Notes: a model not told the origin generated them from the letters alone. A stretch of DNA of 64,000 bases from Chloroflexales bacterium ZM16-3 (GCA_004138175.2 RYFE02000021.1:25505-89504), one strand, 5' to 3'; shown: positions 1-8,752, numbered from the stretch's first letter. Program-made: numbers and translations.

Positions 1-112
1 GGATGGGCTGCCCGCTCCCCTCATCAACATAGTGCATACGTCCAGCATCCACGTCAAGGTAGTGCGATGCAAACGGGTATGCCTGTCGATCAATCCATGA
101 GAGGTCTTCCAT
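1..112 (-). CDS. Haloalkane-dehalogenase-like alpha/beta hydrolase, N-terminus only
   Basis: The gene runs off the left edge, so only the first 37 or so residues are seen. They read MEDLSWIDRQAYPFASHYLD followed by VDAGRMHYVDEGSGQPI. This is the characteristic opening of haloalkane-dehalogenase-like hydrolases, with the conserved Y-P-F-x-S-H and H-Y-V-D-E-G elements that precede the oxyanion-hole HG motif. Two ATG codons lie in tandem at 115 and 112. An AAAAGGA stretch just upstream favours the second. The catalytic residues lie outside the window, so whether it is a dehalogenase, epoxide hydrolase or generic hydrolase cannot be told. Confidence 0.7.
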   Translation of the reverse strand, partial: MEDLSWIDRQAYPFASHYLDVDAGRMHYVDEGSGQPI

Positions 113-214
113 CATGATCCTTTTCTCGCAGTAGACAAGGCTTCACCATAACTGGTCGGGCGTGAGGGCGTGAGACCCTAGCTCAGCATATCAGCAGATT
201 GCCGCAATGGCGCG

Positions 215-220
215 TATAAT
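215..220 (+). promoter_or_regulatory. Candidate -10 box (TATAAT) for the sugar kinase operon
   Basis: A perfect TATAAT lies 37 bases before the kinase ATG. No convincing -35 hexamer is present at the usual distance. The gap to the next feature (113-257) otherwise holds nothing recognisable. Confidence 0.35.
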
Positions 221-257
221 AGCCTAAATGTGATCATACCGTGGCGAGGAGGGCGCA

Positions 258-1247
258 ATGGAGCGGAGACTCACCAGCCTGGGCGAGATTCTGTTTGACT
301 TCCTGCCGGTGGAGGCGGGCGGCGAGGTGACGGGGTTCACGATGCGCCCTGGCGGCGGGCCGTACAATGTGGCTGTGGGCATGGCCCGGCTCGGCCAGCC
401 GACCGCCTTTGTCAGCAAGGTCGGCGACGACTTCTTCGGGCGGCGGCTGCGTAAGGCGGTGCTGGCCGAGGGGATCGACGACCGCTTTCTGTCCACGGCC
501 CACGGCGCGCCCACCACCCTGGCATTTGTGGCGAATGAGGATGGCGAGCCGGCCTTCACCTTCTACGGCGACGGCGCGGCCGACACCTTGCTCGCGCCCG
601 AGGATTTGCCGGAGGCGTTCTTTGCGGAGACGGCCCTGCTACACTTCGGCGGGATCAGCCTGCTGCGCGGCAGCACGCCTGCCGCCGCGCTGGCCGCCGC
701 CGAGGGGCTGCGCGGGCGGGCGCTGATCTCGCTCGACCCGAACGTGCGCCCGGCAGTGATCGCCGACGCGCCGGCCTACCGGGCCACCCTGGAGCGCGCC
801 ATTGGCCTGTGCGACCTGCTCAAGCTTAGCGCCGCCGACATTGACTGGCTGGCTCCTGGGGCTGACCCGCTCGATTACGCGGAGGGCATGCTCTCCGATG
901 GCCCTGCGATGATCACCGTGACCCGTGGGGGCGCGGGGGTGATGGCCCTGCGGCGCGGCATCGACGGCGTGGAGCGGATCGAGTCCCCCGGCTTCAGGGT
1001 ACAGGTGGCCGATACGGTGGGCGCGGGCGACTCGTTCAGCGCGGGTTTCCTGGCGGCCCTGGCCGAGCGCGGCGCGCTCAGCCGACAGGCTCTAGAGGCG
1101 CTGCCCGCCGACGAGGTGCGCCAGGCCCTGCGCTTCGGCGCGGCCGTGGCCGCGATCAACTGCTCTCGCGTGGGGGCCGACCCGCCCCGCCGCGCTGAGG
1201 TTGACGCCTTCTTGGCAGGGGTCGTCACTGAACCGCTGAGGGTGTGA
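258..1247 (+). CDS. PfkB-family carbohydrate kinase (fructokinase-like)
   Basis: A 329-residue cytosolic ATP-dependent sugar kinase of the ribokinase/PfkB family. The N-terminal signature GGGPYNVAVGMARLG is at about residues 35-50. The C-terminal signature DTVGAGDSFSAGF, at about residue 253, carries the anion-hole GAGD and the catalytic Asp. The early GEILFDFLP stretch and overall length match bacterial fructokinases, although ribokinase or ketodeoxygluconate kinase activity cannot be excluded. GAGGAGG sits 6 bases before the ATG. The next gene, a hexose-6-phosphate mutarotase, follows about 100 bases later on the same strand, which suits a sugar-phosphate role. Confidence 0.8.
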   Translation: MERRLTSLGEILFDFLPVEAGGEVTGFTMRPGGGPYNVAVGMARLGQPTAFVSKVGDDFFGRRLRKAVLAEGIDDRFLSTAHGAPTTLAFVANEDGEPAFTFYGDGAADTLLAPEDLPEAFFAETALLHFGGISLLRGSTPAAALAAAEGLRGRALISLDPNVRPAVIADAPAYRATLERAIGLCDLLKLSAADIDWLAPGADPLDYAEGMLSDGPAMITVTRGGAGVMALRRGIDGVERIESPGFRVQVADTVGAGDSFSAGFLAALAERGALSRQALEALPADEVRQALRFGAAVAAINCSRVGADPPRRAEVDAFLAGVVTEPLRV

Positions 1248-1348
1248 TGGTACTGTCCCCTTGCGTAGATTAGACCGGCTCAGGCAATAGTTTTTTGCGG
1301 GGCGGCACGAGCCCTCCCCGCGTCCATCCTAAAGGATCTGCCATTACA

Positions 1349-2245
1349 ATGAAAACAAGCAAGCGTTTCACGATCCCAGGTCGGGCGCATGTGGTTGCGT
1401 GGGCGGGCGGCGCGCCCCATCTGTTGCTCGACTCGCCGGGCGCCCATGTCGAGCTGTCGCTACAGGGCGGCCATGTCCTCCGCTACGTCCGCGCGGGCGA
1501 GCCGCCCCTGCTCTGGGTGAGCCGAGCGGCGATCTACGCGCCGGGCAAGGCGGTGCGCGGCGGCGTGCCAGTCTGCTGGCCCTGGTTCGGCCCGCACCCG
1601 ACCGACCCGACGAAGCCGCAGCACGGGTTTGTGCGCACGGTGATGTGGGAGCTGCGCGAGACGGGCGCCGAGGGTGATCTGACATGGGCGCGCCTGGGGC
1701 TGCGCGACAGCGCTGCCACCCGCGCGCTCTGGCCCCACGCCTTCGACCTGGAGCTGGCGGTGCGGGTGGGCGACCGCCTGGAGATCGCCCTGACGGCACG
1801 CAATACTGGGAATGCGCCCTTCACCTGCGGCGGGGCGCTCCACAGCTACCTGGCCGTGGGCGATGTGGCGCAGATCGCTATCGATGGGCTGGACGGGGTG
1901 AGCTACCTCGACAAAGTGGGCGGCGGCGAGCACACGCAGGCTGGCCCAGTGACGATCAGCGGTGAGGTTGACCGGGTGTACCAGGACACCGCAAGCACCT
2001 GCACCATCAGCGACCCGGCCCTGGGGCGGCGGGTGGTGGTAGAGAAGGCGGGCAGCCGCACCACCGTGATCTGGAACCCCGGCGTCGAGAAGGCGCGCGC
2101 ACTAAAGGACTTTGCCGACGACGAGTACACCGGCATGGTCTGTGTGGAGGCAGTCAACGCGGGGGATGATACAGTTGAGCTCGCCCCGTGGGCGAGCCAC
2201 ACGCTACGGACGCTGATCACGGCATATACAGACGCAAATCAATAA
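1349..2245 (+). CDS. D-hexose-6-phosphate mutarotase (YeaD family)
   Basis: This 298-residue aldose-1-epimerase-fold enzyme interconverts alpha and beta anomers of hexose 6-phosphates. Family landmarks are VPVCWPWFGPHP, QHGFVRTVMWEL with the catalytic His region, FTCGGALHSYLAVGD, and VIWNPGVEKA near the C-terminus. The reading frame opens further upstream at a TTG (1295). The ATG at 1349 gives the expected N-terminus and is preceded by AAAGGA. It lies in a plus-strand run with the sugar kinase and an alpha/beta hydrolase, so a shared transcript is likely. Confidence 0.85.
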   Translation: MKTSKRFTIPGRAHVVAWAGGAPHLLLDSPGAHVELSLQGGHVLRYVRAGEPPLLWVSRAAIYAPGKAVRGGVPVCWPWFGPHPTDPTKPQHGFVRTVMWELRETGAEGDLTWARLGLRDSAATRALWPHAFDLELAVRVGDRLEIALTARNTGNAPFTCGGALHSYLAVGDVAQIAIDGLDGVSYLDKVGGGEHTQAGPVTISGEVDRVYQDTASTCTISDPALGRRVVVEKAGSRTTVIWNPGVEKARALKDFADDEYTGMVCVEAVNAGDDTVELAPWASHTLRTLITAYTDANQ

Positions 2246-2264
2246 GGCGTCCCATGGCAAAACT

Positions 2265-3152
2265 ATGAATATTCCTGCGATCCAACACATCGATCTGTCC
2301 GTCGGACGGCTGGCCTACCGGAAAGGCGGCGATGGCCCGCCGCTGCTGCTGATCCACGGCTGGGGCGGCTCGTCGCGCCACTGGCTGGGCGCCTTTGCGA
2401 CCCTGGCCGGGAGCCACACGATCTATGTGCTGGATATGCCCGGTTTCGGCGAGTCGCCGCCCGGGCATGGCGTCGGCGGGCTGCGCGGGATGACCGAGGC
2501 AGTGCTGGCCTTCATCGACGCGCTGAAGCTGGGGACGGTCAAGCTGGGCGGCCACTCGCTAGGCGGCGGCGTGGCGCTCATGGTCGCCGCGACCCGGCCA
2601 GACCTCGTCGATCAGCTGGCACTGGTGAGCTTTGGGCTGGCCAGCTCGCCCGAGGAGGAGGCCCGCTCCACCGCCATCGGCGTACATCTGAGCGTGACGG
2701 CGGCGCTCTGGGCGCCATGGCTCATCCTCGCGCGGCCCTGGCTGGCCCTCTCGCGCCCCTGGCGCCAGCTGGCCTGGACGACACCGCCCCTGCCGACGCT
2801 GCTTGCCGCGCCCCTGATCCATCGCCTGCCCGATGCCGCCGCCCTGGCCATAGGTGTCGCCGACCTGACGGCGATGGACGCTCTGGCCGCCATGGAGGGC
2901 GCGTCTAGCCAGGGGGATCCGCTGGTGAAGCAGGTGGCCTCCCTGGCGGCGATGCCGGCCCTGGTGCTCAGCGGGCGGCAGGACCGGATCTTCTCGCCGT
3001 CGAGCACAGCGACTCTGGCGAATGCGCTGCCCTACGCGCGCCTCACGATCATCGACGAGTGCGGCCACGTGCCCATGGCTGAGCAGCCGGAGATCTGCTA
3101 CCAGGAGCTCACGGCGTTTTTTACGGGCAGCCTTGACAGGGCGGTGGGGTGA
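2265..3152 (+). CDS. Alpha/beta-fold hydrolase
   Basis: This 295-residue hydrolase carries LLLIHGWGG (oxyanion hole), GHSLGGG (nucleophilic Ser elbow), SGRQDRI (acid Asp) and ECGHVPMAEQP (catalytic His). It has no signal peptide, and a cap insertion lies between residues 130 and 200. The substrate is unknown. The closest general match is the lipase/epoxide hydrolase/C-C hydrolase superfamily. No good Shine-Dalgarno is seen. A four-codon reading frame (ATG at 2254) ends in a TGA overlapping the start codon, which might couple initiation but could be chance. It is 19 bases from the mutarotase and converges on the next gene. Confidence 0.8.
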   Translation: MNIPAIQHIDLSVGRLAYRKGGDGPPLLLIHGWGGSSRHWLGAFATLAGSHTIYVLDMPGFGESPPGHGVGGLRGMTEAVLAFIDALKLGTVKLGGHSLGGGVALMVAATRPDLVDQLALVSFGLASSPEEEARSTAIGVHLSVTAALWAPWLILARPWLALSRPWRQLAWTTPPLPTLLAAPLIHRLPDAAALAIGVADLTAMDALAAMEGASSQGDPLVKQVASLAAMPALVLSGRQDRIFSPSSTATLANALPYARLTIIDECGHVPMAEQPEICYQELTAFFTGSLDRAVG

Positions 3153-3165
3153 CAGACCGATAGCA

Positions 3166-3990
3166 TCACCCTGTCAGCTTGTCGCCTTGCTGGTACCAGG
3201 CGCACACCCCGCGCAGCGGGCAGCCCTCGTCGCTGGCCAGGTAGCTCTCGCGGCCCGCCTGGGCGCTGTAGACCCGGCGGGCGGGCGGGCCGTCGCAGCG
3301 GGGCCGACTCAGGCAGTAGCGCACGCACGCCTCGTTGATCTGGGCGTGGAAGTCGGCGTAGATGGAGGTCAGGAGTCGGGATTCGGGAGTCGGTGTGGTC
3401 AGATCAGCCTCGATCACGAGGCGAACAGCCTCGTAGCTCGATTTTCGCCAGAACGACATCTGCTCCGGCCCCCGACTCCCGGCTCCTGACGCCTGACTCC
3501 CAAGGCGATCAAACAGCCGCCGTGTGTACTCGTCTACCACAAACACCGGGTGGCCCCCCGCGTAGAGCATAATCACATCGCAGGTCTCGGGGCCGATGCG
3601 GGGCAGGCCGAGCAGCTCGGCGCGCAGCTCGGGCGTGGGCATGGTGAGCATCGCCGCCGTGTCGCCCCCGTGCCGCGCGCAGATGTGGCGGGCGATGGCG
3701 ATCAGGCCGGCGGCCTTCTGGGTGTGGAAGGCGGCCGGGCGGATGAGCGCGGCCAGCTCCTCCGGCGCTGCGGCGGCCATGGCAGGGGGGGCGAGCCTGC
3801 TCGCGTCCAGCAGACGCCGCACCGCTGCCTCGACCGTCTCCCAGCGTGTCTGCTGGACGAGGACGGCGCCGACGATGATCTCGAAGTGCGCGTCCGCGCC
3901 GAAGAGCGGCCACCATGGGCTGTGCGCATCGGGGCCGTGAAGGGGGCCGAAGTGGGCGCGGAGGGTTTGGTAGAGATCGATCAGGCGCAT
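3166..3990 (-). CDS. HhH-GPD DNA glycosylase (endonuclease III / MagIII-like)
   Basis: This 274-residue base-excision-repair glycosylase has a helix-hairpin-helix LLGLPRIGPETCDVI (about 126-140) followed by the catalytic Asp in VVDEYTRRLF (D153). The Lys of bifunctional endonuclease III is replaced by Glu135, so a monofunctional glycosylase of the MagIII type is more likely than an AP lyase. Cysteines for a 4Fe-4S cluster occur as CLSRPRC and CPLRGVC, with an unusual spacer of about 24 residues between the pairs. The ATG at 3990 was chosen because upstream sequence is a palindromic repeat. Residues about 165-175 and 199-207 are encoded by GGAGTCG-type repeat arms, so two short segments appear repeat-derived. 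Confidence 0.8.
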   Translation of the reverse strand: MRLIDLYQTLRAHFGPLHGPDAHSPWWPLFGADAHFEIIVGAVLVQQTRWETVEAAVRRLLDASRLAPPAMAAAAPEELAALIRPAAFHTQKAAGLIAIARHICARHGGDTAAMLTMPTPELRAELLGLPRIGPETCDVIMLYAGGHPVFVVDEYTRRLFDRLGSQASGAGSRGPEQMSFWRKSSYEAVRLVIEADLTTPTPESRLLTSIYADFHAQINEACVRYCLSRPRCDGPPARRVYSAQAGRESYLASDEGCPLRGVCAWYQQGDKLTG

Positions 3991-3999
3991 ACACACACG

Positions 4000-4037
4000 C
4001 GCAGGTAGGGCCGCAGCGCGCTGCGGCCCTACCTGCG
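4000..4037. repeat. 38-bp perfect palindrome between M50 protease and glycosylase genes
   Basis: The arms read CGCAGGTAGGGCCGCAGCG and its exact complement. The left part overlaps the end of the M50 protease frame, whose stop lies in the palindrome. A 28-bp relative with one mismatch is at 14995-15022, so this is a dispersed family. It could act as a transcript hairpin. Confidence 0.8.
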
Positions 4038-5186
4038 CCCTCTCCGCGCCATCTGCACCTGCACGTACACGGCCACATCGCGGCGGTGCAGCAGGCCAAC
4101 CAGGAGCGGGCCGTCGGTGACAGGGACGATCTCGTCGGGGCCAGCGTTGAGCAGGTAGAGCGCGTCGATCGCCGTGGCCTGCGGGCTCACGCTGCGTAGC
4201 TGGGCCAGCGGGGTCATCGCATCGCCCACAAGGCCGCTCGCCCACTCGGCCGTCGTGTGGTTGCGCAGGTTGCGCAGGGTCATCATGCCAAGCAGCACAT
4301 GGCTGGCCTCATCGTCCCCGCCCTGGGCCGTCACGGCGAAGCCCGTCTCCGACTGGCCGAGCACATAGCGGGCCACGAACAGGTCGAGCGTAAGGTCGGC
4401 AGCGACCGTGCGGCAGCGGCGCTGCATCAGGTCGGATACGTGGACATCGCGTAGCACCGTCTGGAGGAGCACCTGGCGGAAGCTGCCGTTGGCGGTGCGG
4501 TGGAGGAAGAAGCCGATCACGGCGGCCCAGAGGGCCAGCAGGGGCGAGCGGGCAGCTAGGCCGAGGGCCACGCCGCCCAGGCCGAGCAGCGTGCCGCAGA
4601 GTCGGCCGACATGGGCGGCTATGCGGGTGGCCGGCAGCATATCGTCGGCGAGGTACCAGAGGGTGGCCCGCAGCACACGCCCGCCGTCCATGGGGTAGCC
4701 GGGCAGCAGGTTGAACACGGCCATAATCGCGTTGGAGAGGGCCAGGTGTGCGGCCAGGGTGCCGAAGACCCCCAGGTCGGCGCGCTCCCCGAGCCACCAG
4801 AGCATGCCGCCAGCGATAGCGATCAGCAGGCTGACGGCGGGGCCAGCTACCGCGATGGCGAACTCGGCCCCCGGCCCAGGCGACTCGGCGTCCACCTCGG
4901 CCATACCGCCGAAGGCGAACAGCGTGATGCTCTGCACCGGCACCATAAGCCTGATCGCCGTCAGCGCATGGCCCAGCTCATGGAGCAGGACAGAGACGCC
5001 GATCAGCAGGGCCATCAGCACAGCAAGGGCCAGGTCTGTCCCGCAGATAGCCGCCCCGCCGCAGGCGTACTCGGCGTACACCGGCCGCAGCGAGGCCACC
5101 ATCAACACAAAGATCCCCACCCAGCTCCAGTGGAGCCGGATGGGGATGGCGGCGATGCGGCCAAGTGTGATCGACCGTGAAAGCAT
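4029..5186 (-). CDS. M50 site-2-type intramembrane metalloprotease with CBS-like C-terminus
   Basis: A 385-residue polytopic membrane protease. The zinc motif HELGHA is in the third hydrophobic segment (about residue 68). The family partner motif NLLPGYPMDGGR supplies the third zinc ligand Asp. The C-terminal part (about 245-380) is soluble and resembles paired CBS modules (VSDLMQRR and VGDAMTPLAQL). This matches the SpoIVFB/Rip3-like S2P subgroup that cleaves membrane-anchored factors. The start at 5186 is chosen because the frame upstream is only repeat-derived sequence. The stop codon lies inside the 38-bp palindrome, so the final residues may be repeat-derived. The substrate is unknown. 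Confidence 0.88.
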   Translation of the reverse strand: MLSRSITLGRIAAIPIRLHWSWVGIFVLMVASLRPVYAEYACGGAAICGTDLALAVLMALLIGVSVLLHELGHALTAIRLMVPVQSITLFAFGGMAEVDAESPGPGAEFAIAVAGPAVSLLIAIAGGMLWWLGERADLGVFGTLAAHLALSNAIMAVFNLLPGYPMDGGRVLRATLWYLADDMLPATRIAAHVGRLCGTLLGLGGVALGLAARSPLLALWAAVIGFFLHRTANGSFRQVLLQTVLRDVHVSDLMQRRCRTVAADLTLDLFVARYVLGQSETGFAVTAQGGDDEASHVLLGMMTLRNLRNHTTAEWASGLVGDAMTPLAQLRSVSPQATAIDALYLLNAGPDEIVPVTDGPLLVGLLHRRDVAVYVQVQMARRGRR

Positions 5187-5227
5187 ATCGGTCCTATGGG
5201 GCTTCCGAGGCGCTGCCCCGGAACTGC

Positions 5228-5303
5228 TTTTTGTTGGGGTTGGGCGGCTTCGCCGCCCAACCCCAACAAAAAAATATCGTGGGGGCGGCGAAGCCGCCCC
5301 CAC
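5228..5303. repeat. Double-hairpin dispersed element (units A and B)
   Basis: Hairpin A (5228-5272) has 21-bp perfect arms closing on GGGCGGC-TTC-GCCGCCC and flanked by T and A runs. Hairpin B (5279-5303) has arms GTGGGGGCGGC and GCCGCCCCCAC around GAA. Related copies are at 11861-11905 (A-like), 30010-30058 (B-like) and 35342-35413 (B plus A, opposite order). Confidence 0.85.
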
Positions 5304-5320
5304 ACCCCCGCCAGGGGAGC

Positions 5321-7465
5321 CTACTTCGTCTCGGCGACGCCGGCGGCAGGCATGTAGAGCTGGCTGACGTACTCGGCCAGCATGCGCCGGAAGCTGAACT
5401 GCGGGGCGCAGGTGGCGATCGCCTCTTTACAGGTCTGCACCCAGGCCGTGGGCACGCCCGCCTCGGTGCGGCCGTCGTAGAAGCGCGGGACGATCTCATT
5501 CTCCAGGATCTGGTAGAGCGACTGAGTATCGTTCCAGTCCTGCTCGTCCAGGTTGGCGTACTCGCGCTCATCGCCGATCGCCCAGCCGTTCTTCCCGTTG
5601 AACGCCTCGGGCCACCAGCCGTCGAGGATCGAGCAGTTGGGCGCGCCGTTGAGGCTGGCCTTCATGCCGCTGGTGCCGCTGGCCTCGTGGGGGCGGCGCG
5701 GGTTATTCAGCCACACATCCACGCCCTGGGTGAGGGCGCGGCCCACCGCCATGTCATACTCCTCCAGGAAGATGATCCGCCCGGCCATGCCCGGCTGCTG
5801 GGCCAGCTGGTAGACGTGCTGGATGAAGTGCTTGCCCGGGTCGTCCTTGGGGTGGGCCTTGCCGGCGAAGATGATCTGGACCGGCTTGTCCGACCGGTTC
5901 AGGATGTTCTTCAGGCGCTCGAAATCCTTGAAGATCAGGGTGGCCCGCTTGTAGGTGGCGAAGCGGCGGGCGAAGCCGATCGTCAGGATGTCCTCCTCAA
6001 GCACCGGCCAGATCGGCGCCGGATTGCCGAGGTGGCGGTAGTGCTGGACGAGCCGCTGGCGCGCGAACGCGATCAGATCCTTCTTCAGCGCCTGGCGGGT
6101 GTTCCAGAGCACCTCGTCGGGGATCTGGTAGACCTTCTTCCAGGTCTTCGGGTCGTCCAGGTTATCCTCCCAGGTCTTCCCCAGGTACGAGGTGAAGAGC
6201 TGGCGGATGCTGGGGGCGAGCCAGGATGCCGTGTGGACGCCGTTGGTGATCGCGCCGATCGGCACCTCGTCCTGGCTCTTGCCGGGGTAGAGCCACTGCC
6301 ACATGCCACGGGCCACGTGGCCGTGGAGCTGGCTCACGCCGTTGTGGTAGTCCGAGAGGCGCAGGGCCAGCGCGGTCATCGCGAAGGTCGGCCCCCATGA
6401 CTGCTCCTGCTGGGCGATGGCCATGAACTCATCGCGGGTCAGGTTGAGCTGGGGCCAGTAGTTCCAGAAGAACTTCTCGATCATCGGCAGGGGGAAGGCG
6501 TCGTTCCCGGCGGGCACGGGCGTGTGCGTGGTGAAGACGCAGTGCTGCTTCACCTCGGCCATGGCATCCTCGAAGCTCATGCCCTCGACCACCAGCTCGC
6601 GGCAGAGCTCCAGCACCAGGAAGGCCGAGTGGCCCTCATTCATGTGCCAGACGCTGGGCTTATAGCCGAGGCGGCGCAGTGCGCGCACCCCGCCGACGCC
6701 GAGCACCAGCTCCTGCGAGACGCGCAGCTCCTGGTCGCCGCCGTAGAGCCGTGCCGAGAGCTCGCGGTCGTGCGCGCTGTTCGGGTGGATGTCGGTGTCC
6801 ATCAGCAGCAGCGAGACGCGCCCGACCTGGAACTTGTAGACCTTGGCGTAGATCGTGCGGCCGGGCAGCTCGACCTCGATCACCACCTCCTTGCCCTCGG
6901 GGTCGAGGGCGGGGATGGCGGGCACATCGGCGAAGTTGAGCTTGTTGTACTCGGCGAACTGCCAGCCGCTCTGGTCGAGGCGCTGGCGGAAGTAGCCCTG
7001 GGGGTAGATGAAGCCGACGGCCACGAAGGGCAGCGCCATGTCGCTGGCCTCCTTCACGTGGTCGCCGGAGAGGATGCCGAGGCCGCCGGAGTAGATCGGC
7101 AGGGACTCGTGGATGCCGAACTCGGCGCTGAAGTAGGCGATCTGGGTGTCCTTCGCATCGGGGAAGTGCTTGCGAAACCAGGTCTTCTTCAGGCCCATGT
7201 AGGCGTCAAAGCTCTTGAGCACCGCATCGTACTTCTGGAGGTAGGCCGGGTTGACGGCGAACTCCTCCAGCTTGCGCTGGCGCACATCGCGCAGAACGTC
7301 CACAGGGTTGTGGTAGACCAGCTCCCACAGGTCGGGGTCAATCTCGCGGTAGAGGTCCTGGGCCTCGGGGTGCCATGCCCACCAGAGGTTGTAGGCCAGC
7401 TCACGCAGCCGCGCGATGCGATCGGGGATAGGGGTGAACAGAATCTCGCTCTCCAGCCGAACCAT
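5321..7465 (-). CDS. glgP: Alpha-glucan (glycogen/maltodextrin) phosphorylase, short form
   Basis: This 714-residue GT35 enzyme releases glucose 1-phosphate from alpha-1,4-glucans in the cytosol. The pyridoxal-phosphate region reads EASGTSGMKASLNGAPN (about residues 605-625) with the cofactor Lys in GMK. Other landmarks are AYFSAEFGIHESLPIYSGGL, HMNEGHSAF and FTTHTPVPAGND. The length matches the roughly 700-residue Thermotoga-type branch and not the 800-plus-residue classical enzymes, so it lacks the allosteric N-terminus. GAGGAG lies 6 bases before the ATG. It is followed by the double-hairpin element. With the nearby hexose mutarotase and sugar kinase it fits storage glucan use. Confidence 0.93.
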   Translation of the reverse strand: MVRLESEILFTPIPDRIARLRELAYNLWWAWHPEAQDLYREIDPDLWELVYHNPVDVLRDVRQRKLEEFAVNPAYLQKYDAVLKSFDAYMGLKKTWFRKHFPDAKDTQIAYFSAEFGIHESLPIYSGGLGILSGDHVKEASDMALPFVAVGFIYPQGYFRQRLDQSGWQFAEYNKLNFADVPAIPALDPEGKEVVIEVELPGRTIYAKVYKFQVGRVSLLLMDTDIHPNSAHDRELSARLYGGDQELRVSQELVLGVGGVRALRRLGYKPSVWHMNEGHSAFLVLELCRELVVEGMSFEDAMAEVKQHCVFTTHTPVPAGNDAFPLPMIEKFFWNYWPQLNLTRDEFMAIAQQEQSWGPTFAMTALALRLSDYHNGVSQLHGHVARGMWQWLYPGKSQDEVPIGAITNGVHTASWLAPSIRQLFTSYLGKTWEDNLDDPKTWKKVYQIPDEVLWNTRQALKKDLIAFARQRLVQHYRHLGNPAPIWPVLEEDILTIGFARRFATYKRATLIFKDFERLKNILNRSDKPVQIIFAGKAHPKDDPGKHFIQHVYQLAQQPGMAGRIIFLEEYDMAVGRALTQGVDVWLNNPRRPHEASGTSGMKASLNGAPNCSILDGWWPEAFNGKNGWAIGDEREYANLDEQDWNDTQSLYQILENEIVPRFYDGRTEAGVPTAWVQTCKEAIATCAPQFSFRRMLAEYVSQLYMPAAGVAETK

Positions 7466-7479
7466 GTACGCTCCTCAAT

Positions 7480-7520
7480 TCAGATTGTAGATTGCAGATT
7501 GCAGACTACAATCTGCAATC
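7480..7520. repeat. GATTGCA heptamer hairpin
   Basis: Tandem 7-bp units (AGATTGCAGATTGCAGA) face the complementary run ACAATCTGCAATC. It lies in the spacer between livM and glgP, and is one of at least five clear copies of this unit in the window. Confidence 0.85.
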
Positions 7521-7584
7521 ACCCAGACGACTGCCTGCATTGTATGCGCTGTGGGCGTATCTGTCTATCTGGTTGTAGGGCGAA

Positions 7585-8625
7585 CTATCGCCGTGCGTCT
7601 GTGGCGGCCTGTCGGGCCTCGCCAAATCGCCTCCGCCAGAGCGACAGCAGGCTGCCGCCGCGCAGCCTCCAGGTGCCCACCAGGCCGTAGGGGAAGAACA
7701 GCACGATCAGGATGTAGACCACGCCGAAGATCAGCGGCCAGCGTGGGCCGAAGGCGGCGTTCAGCCAGTAGCCGAGCAGCTGCAGCACGCCCGCGCCCAG
7801 CATCGGCCCGACCAGCGAGCCCGCCCCGCCGATGATCGTCATCAGCAGCGCGTTGATCGTCGTGCCCACGCCCAGCATCGCGGTGTTGGCGTTCAGGTTC
7901 CAGATCGCGTTCATGCCCCCGGCCAGGGCCGCCATCACCCCCGAGATCGTGATCGCGATCAGTTTGTAGACGAAGGTGTTGTAGCCGAGCATGCGCGCCC
8001 TCGGCTCGTTCTCGCGGATGGCCACCATCACCGCGCCGGTGGGCGAGTTGACCACCCGGCGGGCCAGCAGGTACATGATCAGGGCGAAGCCCAGAGCCAC
8101 AAAGTAAAAGCGCAGGCGCTGGTCGGTCGGGCTGAGCCACGCCGGGATGGGGATGCCCTGCAAGCCGTCCTCGGCCCCCGTCCACTCACGGAAGTCCGTC
8201 GCCTCGGCCAGGATGAAGAACATCTGCGCGAAGGCCAGCGTCACCATGGTCAGGTAGACCCCGCTGACCCGCAGCGAGAGCACGCCTACGATCAGGCTCT
8301 GGGCCACCGCCACAACCACGATCATCAGCGTGGCCTGCCAGAGCGGCCATCCGGCGTGCTTGAGCATAATGCCCAGCACGTAGGAGCCGGTGCCGAAGAA
8401 CAGGGCGTGGCCGAAGGAGAGGATGCCGGTGTAGCCCATCAGCAGGTCGTAGCTCATGGCGTAGACGGCCAGGATGAAGACCTGGATGAGCATGCCCTGC
8501 CAGAACTTGGGCGCGCCCTCGCCCACCGGCTGGCCGGTGATCATGGCCATGGCGAAGGGGAACAGGCACAGGGCGGCCACCAGGGCGGCACCGGCCCATC
8601 CGGCGGGGGGGATACGGCGGATCAT
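7585..8625 (-). CDS. livM: Branched-chain amino acid-type ABC transporter permease (LivM)
   Basis: This 346-residue inner-membrane permease has about nine to ten hydrophobic segments. Family motifs include LLMGYTGILSFGHALFFGTG near the N-terminus and the EAA-like loop VAIRENEPRARMLGYN at about residue 215, which contacts the ATPases. It pairs with the LivH permease immediately upstream. In this cluster the transporter is likely to import an organic or aromatic acid and not a branched-chain amino acid, judging from the linked CoA ligases. It is the last gene of the long minus-strand cluster. Confidence 0.88.
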   Translation of the reverse strand: MIRRIPPAGWAGAALVAALCLFPFAMAMITGQPVGEGAPKFWQGMLIQVFILAVYAMSYDLLMGYTGILSFGHALFFGTGSYVLGIMLKHAGWPLWQATLMIVVVAVAQSLIVGVLSLRVSGVYLTMVTLAFAQMFFILAEATDFREWTGAEDGLQGIPIPAWLSPTDQRLRFYFVALGFALIMYLLARRVVNSPTGAVMVAIRENEPRARMLGYNTFVYKLIAITISGVMAALAGGMNAIWNLNANTAMLGVGTTINALLMTIIGGAGSLVGPMLGAGVLQLLGYWLNAAFGPRWPLIFGVVYILIVLFFPYGLVGTWRLRGGSLLSLWRRRFGEARQAATDARR

Positions 8626-8640
8626 AGAGGTACCTCTTGG

Positions 8641-8750
8641 CCCTCACCCCCCAGCCCCCTCTTCCGCACGCGGGAGAGGGGGAGCATTCCTCACCAGGAA
8701 AGGATATACTCCCCTCTCCCCTTGAGGGAGAGGGGCTGGGGGTGAGGGCC
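8641..8750. repeat. Long inverted repeat between livH and livM
   Basis: CCTCACCCCCCAGCCCCCTC and its near complement (GAGGGGCTGGGGGTGAGG) bracket about 65 bases that contain a smaller inverted repeat. The motif is of a kind found scattered in many high-GC genomes. It could attenuate livM relative to upstream genes. Confidence 0.7.
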
Positions 8751-8752
8751 GA

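Noticed and set aside
4246..5180. Long plus-strand frames opposite the M50 protease and glucan phosphorylase genes
   Set aside because: These are complementary-strand shadows with His/Arg/Gly-rich composition and no motif.
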